Origin: DASUDX01 sp036275365
GTDB lineage: Bacteria > Pseudomonadota > Gammaproteobacteria > Nevskiales > Nevskiaceae
NCBI GenBank assembly: GCA_036275365.1
Contig: DASUDX010000014.1
Location: 1 to 13,891 of the forward strand
DNA: 13,891 nt
Direction: 5' to 3'
The notes beneath the pieces were generated by a model. It was given only the letters and a program-made list of their open reading frames with translations, searched no databases and was not told the origin of the DNA. Of the stretch, positions 6,829 through 12,446 are shown piece by piece. The translations under genes were made by a program, and so were the position numbers. The stretch's first letter is position 1. The number at the start of each line of letters is the position of its first letter.

Positions 6829-7791
6829 ATGTCGTTCTTCAGCCGCCCTGATGTCGCCGCTCCCGATCTGGTGGTCGCCTGCATGGGGCTGGATGGCCGC
6901 AATGAAACCTCGCTCAAGGCCCTGCTGCCGCTGCTGCGGGAGCGCTTCGGCCTGCACTGCCAGCTGAGCGAGGATCCGACCCGCGCCGATCTGGTGTTCT
7001 ACGAAGCCGGCAACCGGCTCGCCCAGGCGCTGCTGCGCCGGGAGCAGGCTGGCCAGGGCGCGCTCTATGTGGCCTGCTCGGCGCAGCCGGACTCGGCCGA
7101 GGTACTGCCTCTGCCCTTTTCCGCCAGCCGCGTGCTGGGACGGCTGCAGGAGGCCCGCAGCCGCCGCAGCCGGACCCCGACAGCCGGCGCTGGCGAGCGG
7201 GTGGTCCAGCTGCATCAGCTGCTCGATCAGCCCGATGCGGCCGGCGTGGAGATCGAGATCGGCGGCCAGCTCGGCTGGCTTGACCGCTCGCGGCGCCAGC
7301 TCCACTGGCCCGGCGAGGTGGACGCGGATCTGCTCGCCGGCCTGATCAGCGGTCCGCTGAGGCTGCGGCCGGTATCGGCCCTGCAACTGGCCAGCGCGAC
7401 CGCCCGGTCGCTCACGGCGCAATCCTGGGACCGGCTGCTCTGGCCGCTGGCGGTGACCTCGGGTGGCGCCACCCCCCTGCCCGGTCTCGTCAGCGGTCGG
7501 GCCTTCCGGATCGAGGACTGGCCCGATTTCGGCACGCTCGGCCGACGCCCAGTGGATTTGCGGTGTGTGGCCCTGCTGCTGCGCCGCCCGCTCAGTCTGG
7601 ATCAGCTGGTGGCGCTCACCGGACTGAGTCCGGCCAGCGTGCTGGGGGTGCTCAACGCCGCCGCCCTGTGCCGACGCCTGCAAGGGGTCAGCGTGCAGCC
7701 GCTGGCACGCAGCGCGGTGGGTACTGGCCCGGGGTCGATCGGCGCCCTGCTCGGCCGGGTTCGCCGGGTGTTCTCGATGGAAGCGGCCTGA
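6829..7791 (+). CDS. Unrecognised protein, first gene of GTPase/Roadblock module
   Basis: This 320-residue protein has no signal peptide or membrane segment. I do not recognise the family. Residues about 10-110 alternate hydrophobic strands and helices (DLVVACMG, ADLVFYEA, ALYVACS, LPFSASRVLGRL) like a flavodoxin or receiver fold, and the last element resembles the beta5-alpha5 KPF...L region of response regulators. The phospho-acceptor Asp is not evident, suggesting a pseudo-receiver. A middle region (about 143-235) has conserved-looking Trp residues (W150, W160, W200, W205, W231). Residues about 240-290 (LRCVALLLRRPLSLDQL.ALTGLSPASVLGVLNAA) look like a winged helix, as in CvnC/DUF742-type partners of CvnD GTPases. 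The stop TGA shares its A with the next ATG (TGATG at 7789-7793), so it is translationally coupled to the GTPase. A likely role is adaptor or regulator of that GTPase (inference). Confidence 0.82.
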   Translation: MSFFSRPDVAAPDLVVACMGLDGRNETSLKALLPLLRERFGLHCQLSEDPTRADLVFYEAGNRLAQALLRREQAGQGALYVACSAQPDSAEVLPLPFSASRVLGRLQEARSRRSRTPTAGAGERVVQLHQLLDQPDAAGVEIEIGGQLGWLDRSRRQLHWPGEVDADLLAGLISGPLRLRPVSALQLASATARSLTAQSWDRLLWPLAVTSGGATPLPGLVSGRAFRIEDWPDFGTLGRRPVDLRCVALLLRRPLSLDQLVALTGLSPASVLGVLNAAALCRRLQGVSVQPLARSAVGTGPGSIGALLGRVRRVFSMEAA

Positions 7792-8336
7792 TGAGCCCGG
7801 CTGCGGAGTCCAAGCTGCTGTTCGCTGGGCCGATGGGCGCCGGCAAGACCACCGCGGTGGCAACAATCAGCGACCGCCCGCCGGTCAGCAGCGAGGCGGA
7901 CAATCTCGATCGTGGCCAGTGCGACAAGGCCAGCACCACGGTCGGCCTCGACTACGGCGAAACCCGACTCGACGATGGACATCGCCTGCGCCTCTACGGC
8001 CTGCCCGGGCAGGAGCGCTTCGCCTTCCTCTGGCGGGTGGCGGCGGACGGGGCTCTGGGGGTGATCCTGCTGGCCGATCACCGCCGACCGGAAGGCGCCG
8101 ACCAGCTCACCCCCTACCTCGAGGCCCTCGATGGCTTCGCCCGCCGTGGCGCCATGGTGGTCGGGGTGAGTCATGCCGACCGCGGTGGTCTCGCCACCGG
8201 CCACTACAGCAGCGCGCTGCTGGCGCGCGGGCTGCGGCTGCCGGTCTTCACGGTGGATGTGCGCCAGCGCGGCGATGTGCTGCTGCTGCTGGAAACCCTG
8301 CTGCTGCAACTGGAAGCGGTGGAGCTGCTCTCATGA
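7791..8336 (+). CDS. Small Ras-like GTPase, CvnD/COG2229 (MglA-related) type
   Basis: This 181-residue soluble GTP-binding switch protein has a P-loop GPMGAGKT (13-20). The switch I region STTVGLDYGE (48-57) closely resembles the TTTV.(M/L)D(F/Y)G signature of conservon CvnD and COG2229 GTPases. The G3 region is LYGLPGQERF (68-77), in the family form LFGTPGQ.RF rather than classical DxxG. Then come ALGVILLADHRRP (88-100) and a G4 site SHAD (127-130) in place of NKxD, as in other members with TH.D or NG.D. It starts at the ATG inside TGATG (7791) and ends with ATGA shared with the first Roadblock gene, so all three are probably translated in fixed proportion. The Roadblock proteins are the expected partners or activators, by analogy with MglB. 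The process controlled is unknown. Confidence 0.92.
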   Translation: MSPAAESKLLFAGPMGAGKTTAVATISDRPPVSSEADNLDRGQCDKASTTVGLDYGETRLDDGHRLRLYGLPGQERFAFLWRVAADGALGVILLADHRRPEGADQLTPYLEALDGFARRGAMVVGVSHADRGGLATGHYSSALLARGLRLPVFTVDVRQRGDVLLLLETLLLQLEAVELLS

Positions 8337-8758
8337 CGGCGACGATGGCCCTTCATCATTTCCCGGCGGAATGGCTCGGAACCACCCGGCGCCACCTGCA
8401 GGCGCTGGCCGACCGGGTGCCCGGCGTCCAGGGCATCGTGCTGGCCAGCAGTGATGGCTTCGAGATCGACTGTCTCGCCACCCGCAGCGGCGCCGCCAGC
8501 CGCCTCGCCGCCATCGCCAGCTCGCTGCTGGCCCTCGGCCAGGCGGCACTGCGCGAGCTGGGCTTTGCCGGCAGCGGCACGGTGCTGATCCAGAACGAGG
8601 CGGGCCACATCCTGCTGCTCGAGGGCCGCTACCGCGACCGCACCCTGGTGCTGTGCACCGTGGCGGGACCCAGCGCGGTAACCGGCACCCTGCTCTGGGC
8701 CGCGCGCGAGTGCCTGGCCAGCCTCACCGCCGAGAGCCGGATCAGCGCCGCCGCCTGA
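8333..8758 (+). CDS. Roadblock/LC7 domain protein (MglB/CvnB-like), first copy
   Basis: This 141-residue cytoplasmic protein overlaps the GTPase stop by four bases (ATGA at 8333-8336). The pattern VPGVQGIVLASSDGFEID (29-46), a long helix rich in Ala/Leu with SRLAAIASSLLALGQAAL (56-73), then GTVLIQNEAGHILLLEGRYRDRTLVLCTV (82-110) and a final helix is the classical Roadblock/LC7 alpha-beta fold. The motifs L.SSDG..I and G.(I/V)L....R...L.. are shared with MglB and bacterial CvnB proteins. Members dimerise and act as GTPase partners or activating proteins, so it probably binds the GTPase encoded just upstream. An in-frame ATG at 8345 is a possible alternative start. Confidence 0.92.
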   Translation: MTATMALHHFPAEWLGTTRRHLQALADRVPGVQGIVLASSDGFEIDCLATRSGAASRLAAIASSLLALGQAALRELGFAGSGTVLIQNEAGHILLLEGRYRDRTLVLCTVAGPSAVTGTLLWAARECLASLTAESRISAAA

Positions 8759-8773
8759 TCACCCTGCACGCCT

Positions 8774-8807
8774 GTTCCAGAACCCGGGGCTGACCGTGAT
8801 CACCGGG
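8774..8807. repeat. Clustered dyads in the 108-base gap between the two Roadblock genes
   Basis: The gap holds GTTC-CA-GAAC (8774-8783), the perfect 8-base palindrome GTGATCAC (8796-8803) and CCCGG/CCGGG (8783-8787, 8803-8807). TGATCACC occurs twice, at 8756-8763 (covering the upstream stop) and 8797-8804. These could be mRNA structure or a regulator site for an internal promoter of the last gene. Confidence 0.35.
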
Positions 8808-8831
8808 CGCTGGCTTCCTCCTCATCCGGTC

Positions 8832-8860
8832 CGGGATGCCCATCCCGACAGCAGCAAGGA
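8832..8860 (+). promoter_or_regulatory. Hairpin next to a strong ribosome-binding site
   Basis: CGGGATG (8832-8838) pairs with CATCCCG (8841-8847) in a nearly continuous palindrome. Nine bases later a clear Shine-Dalgarno AAGGA (8856-8860) sits 6 bases before the ATG at 8867, the best ribosome site in the module. This supports independent translation start for the second Roadblock gene. Confidence 0.6.
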
Positions 8861-8866
8861 ATCTCC

Positions 8867-9226
8867 ATGTCCAACCTCAAAGCCACTCTCGACAACATCC
8901 TCGGTCTCGACGGCGCCATGTGCTGCGCGCTGGTCGACTCCTCCAGCGGCATGATGCTGGCCAGCTCCGGGACCGGCGTCGACCTGGAAATGGCCGCCGC
9001 CGGCAACACCGAGGTGATCCGCGCCAAGCTCAAGACCATGTCCATGCTCAAGCTGGGCGAAACCATCGAGGACATCCTGATCACCCTCGGCCGCCAGTAC
9101 CACATCATCCGGCCGCTGGCGAAGAAGCCCGAGCTGTTCCTCTATCTGGTGCTCGACAAGGGTCGCGCCAACCTGGCGCTGGCCCGCCGCAAGGCGCTGG
9201 AGGCCGAGGGCGAACTCACCGTCTGA
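8867..9226 (+). CDS. Roadblock/LC7 domain protein, second copy
   Basis: This 119-residue soluble protein is a second, clearly different Roadblock/LC7 member. LDGAMCCALVDSSSGMMLAS (14-33) is the first strand pair, and GVDLEMAAAGNTEVIRAKLKTMSML (37-61) is the central helix. IEDILITLGRQYHIIRPLAKKPELFLYLVLDKGRANLALARRKALEAE (67-114) gives the remaining strands and C-terminal helix. The start is fixed by AAGGA 6 bases upstream. Unlike the first copy it is not overlapping its neighbour but follows a structured 108-base gap, so it may be made at a different level. Single-domain Roadblock proteins of this sort often act as a signalling partner of Ras-like GTPases; here two distinct copies suggest a heterodimer or two separate roles (inference). 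Confidence 0.9.
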   Translation: MSNLKATLDNILGLDGAMCCALVDSSSGMMLASSGTGVDLEMAAAGNTEVIRAKLKTMSMLKLGETIEDILITLGRQYHIIRPLAKKPELFLYLVLDKGRANLALARRKALEAEGELTV

Positions 9227-9247
9227 GGCCGCCGATGCGGCGCCGGC

Positions 9248-9274
9248 CGGCTGGCACCCGCCAGGTGCCGGCCG
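9248..9274. terminator. GC-rich hairpin between convergent genes
   Basis: CGGCTGGCACC (9248-9258) and GGTGCCGGCCG (9264-9274) form an 11-bp stem with one G-T wobble and a 5-base loop. It fills the 54-base gap between the last module gene (stop at 9226) and the binding-protein gene (stop at 9281), which are convergent. No T-run follows on either strand, so it may stop transcription weakly or protect mRNA ends. Confidence 0.5.
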
Positions 9275-9280
9275 CCGGGC

Positions 9281-10132
9281 TCAGTTGACGTTCTTGAGCC
9301 AGGCGGTGCCTTCGAACCAGCGCTGGTAGAGCAGGTCGTAGGTGCCGTCGTTGCGGATCGCATCGAGGAAGTGATTCAGCCAGTTCTCGAAGTCCGGATC
9401 GCCCTTGCGGATCGCCCAGCCCAGCGGCTCCTTGGTGAAGGGCTCCTCCAGATGCACCACGCCCTGCGGGTACTGGCTGGCGTAGACCGCGTTGTAGGGC
9501 AGATCGTAGACAAAGGCATCGGCACGGCCGTTGCGCACTTCCAGCGCGGCATCGGCCTCGGTCTCGAACTGGCGGATCTTGGCCTTGGGCAGCAGGCGCT
9601 GGGCCACCAGATCACCGGAGGTGCCGAGCTTGGTCGCCACCACATACTGGGGATCGTTGAGCTGGCTGTAGACGGTGATGCGGTCACGGTGGCGGGTGGC
9701 CAGCAGCACGGTCTGGCCGACGATGATGTAGGGCTTGGCGAAGTTGACCTGGAGATTGCGCTCCGGGGTGATGGTCATGCCCGACATCAGGATGTCGAAC
9801 TTGTCGGTCAGCAGGGCCGGGATGATGCCGTCCCACTGGGTGTTGACGAAGGTCACCTTCACCTTCATCACGCTCGCCATCTTCTTCGCCAGATCGACAT
9901 CGAAGCCGATGATGTTGCCGTTCTTGTCGCGCATCTCGAACGGCATGTAGCCCGCCTCCAGCCCGACCCTGAGCTCGCCGCGCTTGAGGATCTGGTTGAG
10001 GGTGGATTTCTCCCACAGCGCCTGGTCGGCCGCCGGCAGCGGGGCGCTGCCCAGCGCGAGCGGCAGCAGGAGCAGGGCGAGCAGCCGGCGCGGGATCGAG
10101 CGGGCAGGACGGGAGGGGACGGAGCAGGCCAT
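9281..10132 (-). CDS. Amino-acid ABC transporter substrate-binding protein (SBP_bac_3 family)
   Basis: This 283-residue periplasmic binding protein has a Sec signal peptide: basic n-region (RSIPRR), a Leu-rich core (17-27) and a likely cut after PLPAA35. The mature part has the family layout: LKRGELRVGLEAGYMPFEMRD (49-69), GFDVDLAKKMA (76-86), WDGIIPALLTDKFDILMSGMTITPER (100-125, with the carboxylate-binding Arg125), then AD..VYDLP (about 204-212) and the closing LGWAIRKGDP..ENWLN (237-253). These fit polar or basic amino-acid binders such as ArtJ/HisJ/GlnH; the exact ligand is not readable. It lies on the same strand as the permease and ATPase at 4862-6575 but is separated by the GTPase module. 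It is transcribed divergently from the AST genes, 92 bases away, which hints at arginine or a related substrate. Confidence 0.94.
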   Translation of the reverse strand: MACSVPSRPARSIPRRLLALLLLPLALGSAPLPAADQALWEKSTLNQILKRGELRVGLEAGYMPFEMRDKNGNIIGFDVDLAKKMASVMKVKVTFVNTQWDGIIPALLTDKFDILMSGMTITPERNLQVNFAKPYIIVGQTVLLATRHRDRITVYSQLNDPQYVVATKLGTSGDLVAQRLLPKAKIRQFETEADAALEVRNGRADAFVYDLPYNAVYASQYPQGVVHLEEPFTKEPLGWAIRKGDPDFENWLNHFLDAIRNDGTYDLLYQRWFEGTAWLKNVN

Positions 10133-10138
10133 GGATAC

Positions 10139-10185
10139 GGTTCCGGATCAGCGTCACAGGATACGCGAAGGGGTTCGCCGGAACC
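10139..10185. promoter_or_regulatory. Inverted repeat in the binding-protein/AST divergent promoter region
   Basis: GGTTCCGG (10139-10146) and CCGGAACC (10178-10185) are perfect reverse complements 31 bases apart. The right arm is also part of a compact palindrome GGGTTC-GCCG-GAACCC (10171-10186). A minus-strand TATCCT (10163-10158), a possible -10 for the binding-protein gene, lies between the arms. The layout resembles operator half-sites that could loop or repress. It does not match the ArgR box consensus. Confidence 0.4.
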
Positions 10186-10212
10186 CTGCCCATCCGCCAG
10201 CGGCAGGCGCAC

Positions 10213-10218
10213 TACACT
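10213..10218 (+). promoter_or_regulatory. Possible -10 element of the AST operon (leaderless start)
   Basis: TACACT ends 6 bases before the ATG at 10225, the same hexamer that precedes the tRNA-Arg gene. If used, transcription would start at or next to the ATG. There is no Shine-Dalgarno at normal distance, which fits a leaderless mRNA. No good -35 element was found. Confidence 0.3.
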
Positions 10219-10224
10219 GACCGC

Positions 10225-11439
10225 ATGGATACCCACCGTCCCGCGCTGGACTGGATCGACCAGCAGGTTCCGGCCCTCACCGAGGAGCTGATGGCGCTCG
10301 CGGCGATCAACTCCGGCAGCTTCAATGCCGACGGCGTGACGCGGGTGGCTGAGCGGCTGGCACCGCGCTTTGCCGCGCTGGCCGATGAGGTGGAGTGGAT
10401 CGAGGTGGCGCCCTACCGGTCCACCGCCAACGATGGCAGCCGGCGCGAGCGCGGGCTGGGCAAGGCCCTGCGGCTGCGCAAGCGTGCCGGCGCGCCGCTG
10501 CGCTTCTTCGCCGGCGGCCATCTTGACACGGTGTTCCCGGTCGATTCGCCGTTCCAGACAGCACGCCGGCTCGGCGAGGATCGCCTCAACGGCCCGGGCG
10601 TGGCCGATCTCAAGGGCGGGCTGCTGGTGCTGTGGCTGGCGCTGGCGGCACTGGAGCGCTCGCCCCAGCGCGAGCGCATCGGCTGGGAGCTGCTGTTCAA
10701 TCCGGATGAGGAGATCGGCTCGCAGAGCTCGGCGCCGCTGCTGCGCGAAGCCGCCGGCCGCAACCACTTCGGTCTGATCTACGAGCCGGCCTATCCGGAC
10801 GGCAGCCTCGCCAGCGCCCGCAAGGGCAGCGGCAACTTCGATGTGGTGGTGCGCGGCCGCGCCGCCCACGCCGGGCGCGATTTCCACGCCGGCCGCAATG
10901 CGGTGGTCGCCGCCGCGCATCTGGTGCAGGGCCTGGCGGCGCTCAACGGCGAGCGCGGCGCCCTCACCCTCAACCCGGCCTTCATCAGCGGTGGCGGCCC
11001 GCTCAACATCGTGCCGGATCTGGCGGTGCTGAAGTTCAATGTACGCACCGAGGCGGCGGCGGACGAGGACTGGCTGCAGGCACAGCTGGAACGGCTGCTG
11101 GGCGAGCTGCAGAGCGTCGAGGGCATCACCGTCAGCGTGCACGGCGGATTCACCCGCCCGCCCAAGCCCTTCGATGCGCGCAACCAGCATCTCGCCGGGC
11201 TGATCCAGGACTGCGGCCGCGCCCTCAACCTGCCGCTCGCCTTCAAGCCTACCGGCGGCTGCTGCGATGGCAACAACCTGCACGCCTATGGCCTGCCGAA
11301 TGTCGACAACCTCGGCGTGGTGGGCGGCGAGATTCATTCCGACCGCGAGTGGATGTCGATTCCCAGCCTCGCCGAGCGCGGCAAGCTCTCCGCGCTGCTG
11401 CTGCTGCGTCTGGCCAACGGAGAGCTGAGCTGGACATGA
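10225..11439 (+). CDS. M20-family metallohydrolase (carboxypeptidase G2/ArgE/DapE-like)
   Basis: This 404-residue cytosolic zinc hydrolase of the M20 family cuts amide or peptide bonds of acylated amino acids or small peptides. The metal and catalytic residues are all in place: H99 and D101 in GGHLDTV, D128 in GPGVADLKGG, E162-E163 in NPDEEIGS, E187 in IYEPA and H371 in GEIHSDREW. RAAHAG (212-217) marks the dimerisation (lid) domain with H215. Length is normal and no signal peptide is seen. It is the first gene of the AST operon and overlaps astA by four bases (ATGA). Classical AST operons use AstB (dihydrolase) and AstE (an M14-type desuccinylase). An M20 enzyme here may act on succinylated or acylated arginine or glutamate, or feed arginine from peptides; this is inference. 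Confidence 0.9.
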   Translation: MDTHRPALDWIDQQVPALTEELMALAAINSGSFNADGVTRVAERLAPRFAALADEVEWIEVAPYRSTANDGSRRERGLGKALRLRKRAGAPLRFFAGGHLDTVFPVDSPFQTARRLGEDRLNGPGVADLKGGLLVLWLALAALERSPQRERIGWELLFNPDEEIGSQSSAPLLREAAGRNHFGLIYEPAYPDGSLASARKGSGNFDVVVRGRAAHAGRDFHAGRNAVVAAAHLVQGLAALNGERGALTLNPAFISGGGPLNIVPDLAVLKFNVRTEAAADEDWLQAQLERLLGELQSVEGITVSVHGGFTRPPKPFDARNQHLAGLIQDCGRALNLPLAFKPTGGCCDGNNLHAYGLPNVDNLGVVGGEIHSDREWMSIPSLAERGKLSALLLLRLANGELSWT

Positions 11440-12446
11440 AACTGATCCGACCGATCCGCCTGGACGATCTCCCGGCCCTGCTCGAGATGGCGCGCAGCGC
11501 CGGCGCCGGCTTCACCTCGCTGCCGCCGGATGAGGGCTTCCTGCGGCAGAAGATCGAGCTCTCGCTGCGCTCCTTCGCCGCCAGCGTGAGCGAGCCCGGC
11601 CACGAGCGCTACCTGTTCGTGATGGAGGATGCCGCGAGCGGCGCGATTGGCGCCTGCTGCGCCATCGAAGCCGCCTGTGGGCTGGACGAGGCCTTCTACA
11701 ACTACCGGGTCGGTCTGACCGTCCACGCCTCGCGCAAGCTCAGCATCTACAACCGGGTGCCGACGCTGTATCTGTCCAACGACTACACCGGCACCAGCGT
11801 GCTGTGCTCGCTGTACATGAAGCCGGATTTCCGCGGCGCCGGCGCCGGCAAGCTGCTGTCGCGCTGCCGCTTCCTGTTCATGGCTAACTTTCCGCAGCGC
11901 TTCGCCAGCAAGGTGATCGCCGAGATGCGGGGGGTCTCCGATGCCCAGGGCCACTCGCCGTTCTGGGAAGGTCTGGGCCGGCATTTCTTCAGCGTCGACT
12001 ACGACCGCGCCGAGCACATCGTCGGCATGGGCAACAAGGCCTTCATCGCCGAGCTGATGCCGCCGCATCCGATCTATGCCGTGCTGCTGCCGGAAGCGGC
12101 CCAGGCGGTGATGGGCCGGGTGCACCCGCAGACCGCACCGGCCCTGCACCTGCTGGAGGCCGAAGGCTTCCGCTACCAGGGCTATATCGACATCTTCGAC
12201 GGCGGCCCGACGGTGGAGGCCCCGCTCGCCGACATCCGGGCGGTGCGCCAGTCGCAGACCCTGCCGGTGCGCATCGGGACGGTCGAAGGCGGGCAGCCGC
12301 ATCTGATCGCCAATACCGCCCTGGAGGGCTTCCGCTGCACGGTGGCGACGCTGGCGCCGGCGGCGGATCAGGTGACGCTGGATGCGGCCACCGCCCGGGC
12401 CCTGGGCGTGCGCTCTGACCAAATCGTTCGAGTGGTGACGCTATGA
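11436..12446 (+). CDS. astA: Arginine N-succinyltransferase
   Basis: This 336-residue enzyme transfers succinyl from succinyl-CoA to the alpha-amino group of arginine, the first step of the AST route that turns arginine to glutamate, succinate, ammonia and CO2. It is recognised from start to end: MKLIRPIRLDDLPALLEMA, AGAGFTSLPPDE, YRVGLTVHASRKLSIYN, TLYLSNDYTGTSVLCSLY, the GNAT-like CoA loop RGAGAGKLLSRCRFLFMA, FWEGLGRHFFSVDYDRAEH and HPIYAVLLPEAAQ.VMG.VHP are hallmark AstA stretches. Length matches the family (about 340). Start ATG at 11436 overlaps the M20 gene stop, and its own stop overlaps the astD start (ATGA at 12443-12446). Members with higher affinity for ornithine (AruG/AruF types) exist, so arginine preference is the best guess. 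Confidence 0.96.
   Translation: MKLIRPIRLDDLPALLEMARSAGAGFTSLPPDEGFLRQKIELSLRSFAASVSEPGHERYLFVMEDAASGAIGACCAIEAACGLDEAFYNYRVGLTVHASRKLSIYNRVPTLYLSNDYTGTSVLCSLYMKPDFRGAGAGKLLSRCRFLFMANFPQRFASKVIAEMRGVSDAQGHSPFWEGLGRHFFSVDYDRAEHIVGMGNKAFIAELMPPHPIYAVLLPEAAQAVMGRVHPQTAPALHLLEAEGFRYQGYIDIFDGGPTVEAPLADIRAVRQSQTLPVRIGTVEGGQPHLIANTALEGFRCTVATLAPAADQVTLDAATARALGVRSDQIVRVVTL

Noticed and set aside
6576..6917. Upstream extension of the permease frame to 6917
   Set aside because: The extra 114 codons precede the natural first membrane helix, cross the divergent promoter region and overlap the first module gene.
10133..10224. ArgR box in the AST promoter region
   Set aside because: The region is too GC-rich and has no match to the A/T-rich ArgR consensus; the dyad found there is of another type.
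9868..11337. 489-codon minus-strand open frame across the M20 gene and binding-protein start
   Set aside because: It overlaps two well supported genes in another frame and has shadow-like composition.
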